Shown here: piece after piece, positions 60,552 to 64,000 of the stretch
Position numbering within the stretch: position 1 is the stretch's first letter
Layout: each line of letters starts with the position of its first letter
DNA from: Bacillus sp. AFS059628
Lineage (GTDB): Bacteria; Bacillota; Bacilli; Bacillales; Bacillaceae_G
NCBI RefSeq assembly: GCF_002571225.1
Contig: NZ_NVEC01000003.1
Location: forward strand, 345,215-409,214
Direction: 5' to 3'
Length of the DNA: 64,000 nucleotides
Program-made: the position numbers and the translations under genes
Notes under the pieces: model-generated
Seen by the model: the letters and a program-made list of their open reading frames with translations, nothing else
Told to the model about the DNA's origin: nothing
Databases searched by the model: none

Positions 60552-61526
60552 GTGCTTGAGCAAGGTTTATTAGTAACGGCTGGGGTAGCATTCTTAATTT
60601 CTGTTGCCCTTTCGCCATTGTTTATTCCATTTTTAAGAAAATTAAAATTCGGACAGAGTATTCGTGATGAGGGACCAAAGTCGCATCAAAAAAAATCAGG
60701 GACACCGACAATGGGTGGTATCGTCATATACGTATCTATGATGGTCACTTCACTTATTATGGCGATTAAGTTTAATCATTTAGGTGCAGAGGTTTCATTA
60801 TTACTATTAGTGACGTTTGGTTACGGATTGATTGGATTTTTAGATGACTACATAAAGGTAGTTAAGAAGAGAAATCTTGGTTTAACATCAAAACAAAAAT
60901 TAGTAGGTCAGCTTGTTATTGCTATTGCGTTCTTTTTAATTGGAAAAGGGCAAGCGTTCCACACATACATCATGATTCCGGGAACGGATGTTAAGTTTGA
61001 ATTAGGTTGGGCGTATTTTGTACTTGTACTATTTATGCTTATTGGTGGATCAAATGCAGTTAACTTAACTGACGGTTTAGATGGTTTATTATCAGGAACG
61101 GCTGCTATTGCATTTGGAGCGTTTAGTATTATTGCTGTAGCGCAAGAGCAATTTGGAGTAGCAATATTCTGTATGGCGGTTGTAGGAGCTGTACTTGGAT
61201 TTTTAGTATTCAATGCGAATCCAGCGAAAGTGTTTATGGGAGATACAGGTTCTTTAGCTTTAGGTGGAGCCATTGCAGCTGTAGCAATTTTATTAAAACA
61301 AGAATTGCTACTTGTAATAATTGGTGGAGTATTCGTAATGGAAACTTTATCTGTTATTATCCAGGTTATTTCATTTAAAACAACAGGAAAACGTGTCTTT
61401 AAAATGAGTCCACTACACCATCATTATGAATTATGTGGTTGGTCAGAGTGGCGTGTTGTTGTGACGTTTTGGTCTGTAGGATTTTTATTAGCTGTGTTAG
61501 GAATTTATATCGGGGTGTGGATGTAA
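60552..61526 (+). CDS. mraY: Phospho-N-acetylmuramoyl-pentapeptide transferase (lipid I synthase)
   Basis: A 324-residue, ten-helix membrane enzyme joining MurNAc-pentapeptide to undecaprenyl phosphate. Catalytic acidic motifs: [16 protein letters not shown] and [12 protein letters not shown], with HHHYELCGW near the end. GTG 60552, after GAGGAGG, gives the standard 324 residues; GTG 60534 would place the SD inside the coding region. Confidence 0.94.
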   Translation: MLEQGLLVTAGVAFLISVALSPLFIPFLRKLKFGQSIRDEGPKSHQKKSGTPTMGGIVIYVSMMVTSLIMAIKFNHLGAEVSLLLLVTFGYGLIGFLDDYIKVVKKRNLGLTSKQKLVGQLVIAIAFFLIGKGQAFHTYIMIPGTDVKFELGWAYFVLVLFMLIGGSNAVNLTDGLDGLLSGTAAIAFGAFSIIAVAQEQFGVAIFCMAVVGAVLGFLVFNANPAKVFMGDTGSLALGGAIAAVAILLKQELLLVIIGGVFVMETLSVIIQVISFKTTGKRVFKMSPLHHHYELCGWSEWRVVVTFWSVGFLLAVLGIYIGVWM

Positions 61527-62879
61527 TTGAAAACTGTAACTGAATTTCAAAATAAAAATATTCTTGTATTAGGCATTGCAAAAAGTGGTTATGCAGCAGC
61601 TACATTATTACAAAAATTAGGGGCGAATGTTATTGTAAATGACGGAAAGCCTTTAGCAGATAATGTACTTGCTGCAGAATTACAAGCAAAAGGAATGGAC
61701 GTTGTATGTGGTGGTCATCCTTTAGAATTGTTAGAGAGAAATATTTCTCTTGTAGTAAAAAATCCAGGAATCCCATATTCTAATCCAATATTAGTTGCTG
61801 CGAAAGGAAAGCAAATTCCGATTGTTACGGAAGTTGAATTAGCATATCGTATTTCAGAAGCGCCATTTGTTGGGATTACGGGATCTAACGGTAAAACGAC
61901 GACGACAATGCTTACATTTGAAATGCTAAAAGAAGGACAAAAGCATCCTATAATTGCAGGGAACATTGGAACTGTAGCGTGTGAAGTAGCACAGAATGCA
62001 AAAGAAAATGAAGTTGTAGTTACAGAGCTTTCATCATTCCAACTGATGGGAGTAGAATTGTTCCAACCTAAAATTGCTGCGTTTTTAAATTTATTTGAGG
62101 CCCACTTAGATTATCATGGGACGAAGAAAGAATATGGTTTAGCAAAAGCAAATATTTTTAAGAACCAAACAGAAAATGATTATAGTGTAATAAATGCAGA
62201 TGATGCAGATGTTATGGCTTTATCTGCTTATAGTAAAGGACAAAAAATACTATTTTCAACAACGAAAGAAATTGAAGATGGCGCGTATATAAAAGATAAT
62301 GCTCTTTATTTTAAAGGTGAAAAAGTTGTTGAAGTAGGTGATATCGTTTTACCTGGTCAACATAATTTAGAGAATATTTTAGCAGCGATGAGTATCGCAA
62401 AATTATTGGGTGTTTCTAATGAAGCGATTACGGTGGTGCTAAAACGTTTTACAGGTGTAAAACATCGTTTAGAATATGTAACAACTATTAATAACCGTAA
62501 GTTTTATAATGACTCAAAAGCAACGAATATGTTAGCGACAGAGAAAGCTTTATCTGCGTTTACACAACCGATTGTGTTATTAGCGGGTGGGCTCGATCGT
62601 GGAAATGAATTCGATGATTTAATTCCATATTTCAAAAATGTTAAAGCGATTGTAACATTTGGACAAACAGCTCCAAAATTAGTAAGAGCTGCAGAAAAAG
62701 CGGGATTAGATACAATTGAAAGTGTCGATACTTTAGATGAAGCGGTAGTGAAAGCTTATGCTCATTCTACAGATGGCGATGTAATTCTTCTTTCTCCAGC
62801 ATGTGCAAGCTGGGATCAATTTAAAACATTTGAAGAAAGAGGAGACATTTTTATACAAGCTGTGCATAAACTTATATAG
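61527..62879 (+). CDS. murD: UDP-MurNAc-L-alanine:D-glutamate ligase MurD
   Basis: A 450-residue Mur ligase with ATP-binding [12 protein letters not shown] (near 112-123), the UDP-binding N-terminal Rossmann domain (VLGIAKSG) and NDSKATN in the C-terminal part. The start is TTG directly abutting the mraY stop, so initiation is probably by coupling; no strong SD is seen. Confidence 0.94.
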   Translation: MKTVTEFQNKNILVLGIAKSGYAAATLLQKLGANVIVNDGKPLADNVLAAELQAKGMDVVCGGHPLELLERNISLVVKNPGIPYSNPILVAAKGKQIPIVTEVELAYRISEAPFVGITGSNGKTTTTMLTFEMLKEGQKHPIIAGNIGTVACEVAQNAKENEVVVTELSSFQLMGVELFQPKIAAFLNLFEAHLDYHGTKKEYGLAKANIFKNQTENDYSVINADDADVMALSAYSKGQKILFSTTKEIEDGAYIKDNALYFKGEKVVEVGDIVLPGQHNLENILAAMSIAKLLGVSNEAITVVLKRFTGVKHRLEYVTTINNRKFYNDSKATNMLATEKALSAFTQPIVLLAGGLDRGNEFDDLIPYFKNVKAIVTFGQTAPKLVRAAEKAGLDTIESVDTLDEAVVKAYAHSTDGDVILLSPACASWDQFKTFEERGDIFIQAVHKLI

Positions 62880-62886
62880 AGTAAAT

Positions 62887-62924
62887 CAAAACATCAGTAG
62901 GCTAACACCTACTGATGTTTTGTT
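62887..62924 (+). terminator. Hairpin between murD and spoVE (partial terminator)
   Basis: caaaacatcagtagg (62887-62901) pairs with cctactgatgttttg (62908-62922). The T-run is short and broken by G, so readthrough into spoVE is likely partial. Confidence 0.65.
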
Positions 62925-62969
62925 ACATAGGGCAAAAGTTTCTGCCTAAAGAGGTGGTGTTTATGGGTA

Positions 62970-64000
62970 ATGAAGAAAACGCCTGATTTTATTCTCATCA
63001 TCGTTACGCTTGCGTTGTTAACAATTGGAATGGTTATGGTGTATAGTGCGAGTGCGGTTTGGGCCTCTTATAAAATGGGGGACTCATTCTTTTTTGCAAA
63101 AAGGCAATTGCTATTTGCAGGTCTTGGTGTAGTGGCTATGTTTTTAATTATGAAAATTGATTATTGGGTGTGGCGTACGTACTCCAAAGTTATTTTGCTA
63201 GTTTGCTTCATTCTTCTTATTCTCGTTCTTATTCCTGGTGTAGGACTTGTTCGTGGAGGAGCGCGAAGCTGGATTGGAATCGGAGCATTTTCCATTCAAC
63301 CGTCCGAATTTATGAAGTTTGCGATGATTATTTTCTTAGCAAAATTTTTAGCGGAACGACAAAAATTAATTACCTCTTTTAAACGTGGTTTACTACCAGC
63401 TCTAAGTTTTGTATTTCTTGCTTTCGGAATGATTATGTTACAGCCAGATCTTGGTACAGGAACGGTAATGGTTGGGACATGTATCATTATGATATTTATC
63501 TCGGGAGCAAGGGTCTTTCACTTTGCAATGTTTGGTTTACTTGGTGTAGCAGGATTTGTAGGGCTAATTGCATCAGCACCGTATCGAATGAAACGTATAA
63601 CATCATATTTAGACCCGTGGTCAGATCCGCTTGGAAGTGGATTTCAAATTATTCAATCGTTACTCGCAATTGGACCGGGTGGACTATTCGGGCTTGGACT
63701 TGGACAAAGTAGACAAAAGTTTCTTTATTTACCTGAACCGCAAACAGACTTTATATTTGCAATCTTATCCGAGGAATTAGGTTTTATTGGTGGTTCATTT
63801 GTGTTATTATTATTTAGTCTATTATTATGGCGTGGGATTCGTATAGCTTTAGGAGCGCCAGATTTATATGGTACGTTTTTAGCAGTAGGTATTGTGGCGA
63901 TGATTGCGATTCAAGTAATGATTAATGTTGGTGTTGTAACAGGGTTGATGCCTGTTACGGGTATTACTTTACCGTTTTTAAGTTATGGTGGATCAAGTTT
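62970..64000 (+). CDS. spoVE: SpoVE: sporulation SEDS glycosyltransferase (cut by window end)
   Basis: The open frame runs from ATG 62970 (MKKTPDFILIIVTLALL) through the right edge, so about 343 codons are present and the C-terminus is missing. SEDS signatures: IQPSEFMKFAMI, MLQPDLGTGTV, LPEPQTDFIFA and ITLPFLSYGGSS. The murD neighbour marks it as SpoVE, the SpoVD partner in cortex synthesis, rather than RodA or FtsW. The SD GAGGTGG (62951-62957) is 12 bases from this ATG, longer than usual. A 7-codon frame from ATG 62963 lies between them. Confidence 0.9.
   Translation, partial: MKKTPDFILIIVTLALLTIGMVMVYSASAVWASYKMGDSFFFAKRQLLFAGLGVVAMFLIMKIDYWVWRTYSKVILLVCFILLILVLIPGVGLVRGGARSWIGIGAFSIQPSEFMKFAMIIFLAKFLAERQKLITSFKRGLLPALSFVFLAFGMIMLQPDLGTGTVMVGTCIIMIFISGARVFHFAMFGLLGVAGFVGLIASAPYRMKRITSYLDPWSDPLGSGFQIIQSLLAIGPGGLFGLGLGQSRQKFLYLPEPQTDFIFAILSEELGFIGGSFVLLLFSLLLWRGIRIALGAPDLYGTFLAVGIVAMIAIQVMINVGVVTGLMPVTGITLPFLSYGGSS

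Overview
The window is chromosomal DNA from a low-GC, endospore-forming Firmicute, almost certainly a member of the Bacillus cereus group. The gene order follows the B. subtilis ktrC-rnjA-def-pdh-speA-yla-ctaA/B-ctaCDEFG-ylb-dcw backbone almost gene for gene. B. cereus-group traits are laid over it: a palindromic interspersed repeat at the left edge, a YjcZ-type spore peptide before pdhA, an AmiF formamidase after ctaG, and very AT-rich spacers. I see no rRNA, tRNA, CRISPR array, intact IS or prophage. This is core genome, so the interest lies in small genes, RNAs and regulatory sites.

Layout. 1-4.7 kb: KtrC, RNase J1 with RpoY, a HAD phosphatase and peptide deformylase. An unannotated 23-residue cationic peptide gene with its own Shine-Dalgarno (SD) and terminator sits in the rpoY/ykrA gap. 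4.8-10.4 kb: yjcZ and the pdhABCD operon. 10.6-15 kb: three short uncharacterised genes, then three tandem SR1P-type peptide genes (the SR1 locus) downstream of a promoter with CcpN-like operators, then tgl and speA. 15-25 kb: yktA, yktB, an inositol-phosphatase family gene, ylaF, typA, ylaH, ylaI, ylaL, ylaK, ylaN and ftsW. 25-36 kb: pyruvate carboxylase, then heme A/O synthesis and the caa3 oxidase (ctaA divergent from ctaBCDEFG). 36-51 kb: amiF, a YugN-like gene and the ylb block (ylbC to ylbQ), with rsmD, coaD and rpmF. A structured minus-strand RNA between ylbG and rsmD looks like the sporulation RNA CsfG. 51-64 kb: bshC and the dcw cluster rsmH-ftsL-pbpB-spoVD-murE-mraY-murD-spoVE, with spoVE cut by the window edge.

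How the parts work together. pdh, pyc, SR1P and the caa3 oxidase are the junction of glycolysis, anaplerosis and aerobic respiration. CcpN-like boxes occur at both the SR1P promoter and the pyc promoter, which suggests shared glucose control. The ylb/dcw half combines ribosome and tRNA maintenance (rsmD, rpmF, tmcAL), cofactor and thiol synthesis (coaD, panE, bshC), and septum or spore-cortex peptidoglycan synthesis (pbpB, spoVD, murE, mraY, murD, spoVE).

Most notable observations: (1) the 23-aa basic peptide gene; (2) the triplicated SR1P locus with CcpN-like operators; (3) three CcpN-like boxes at pyc; (4) the CsfG-like RNA with a forespore-type promoter; (5) tmcAL apparently starting at an ATA codon; (6) mraZ and its TGGGN operator both missing before rsmH; (7) the spoVD SD held in the loop of an 11-bp hairpin that abuts the start codon.
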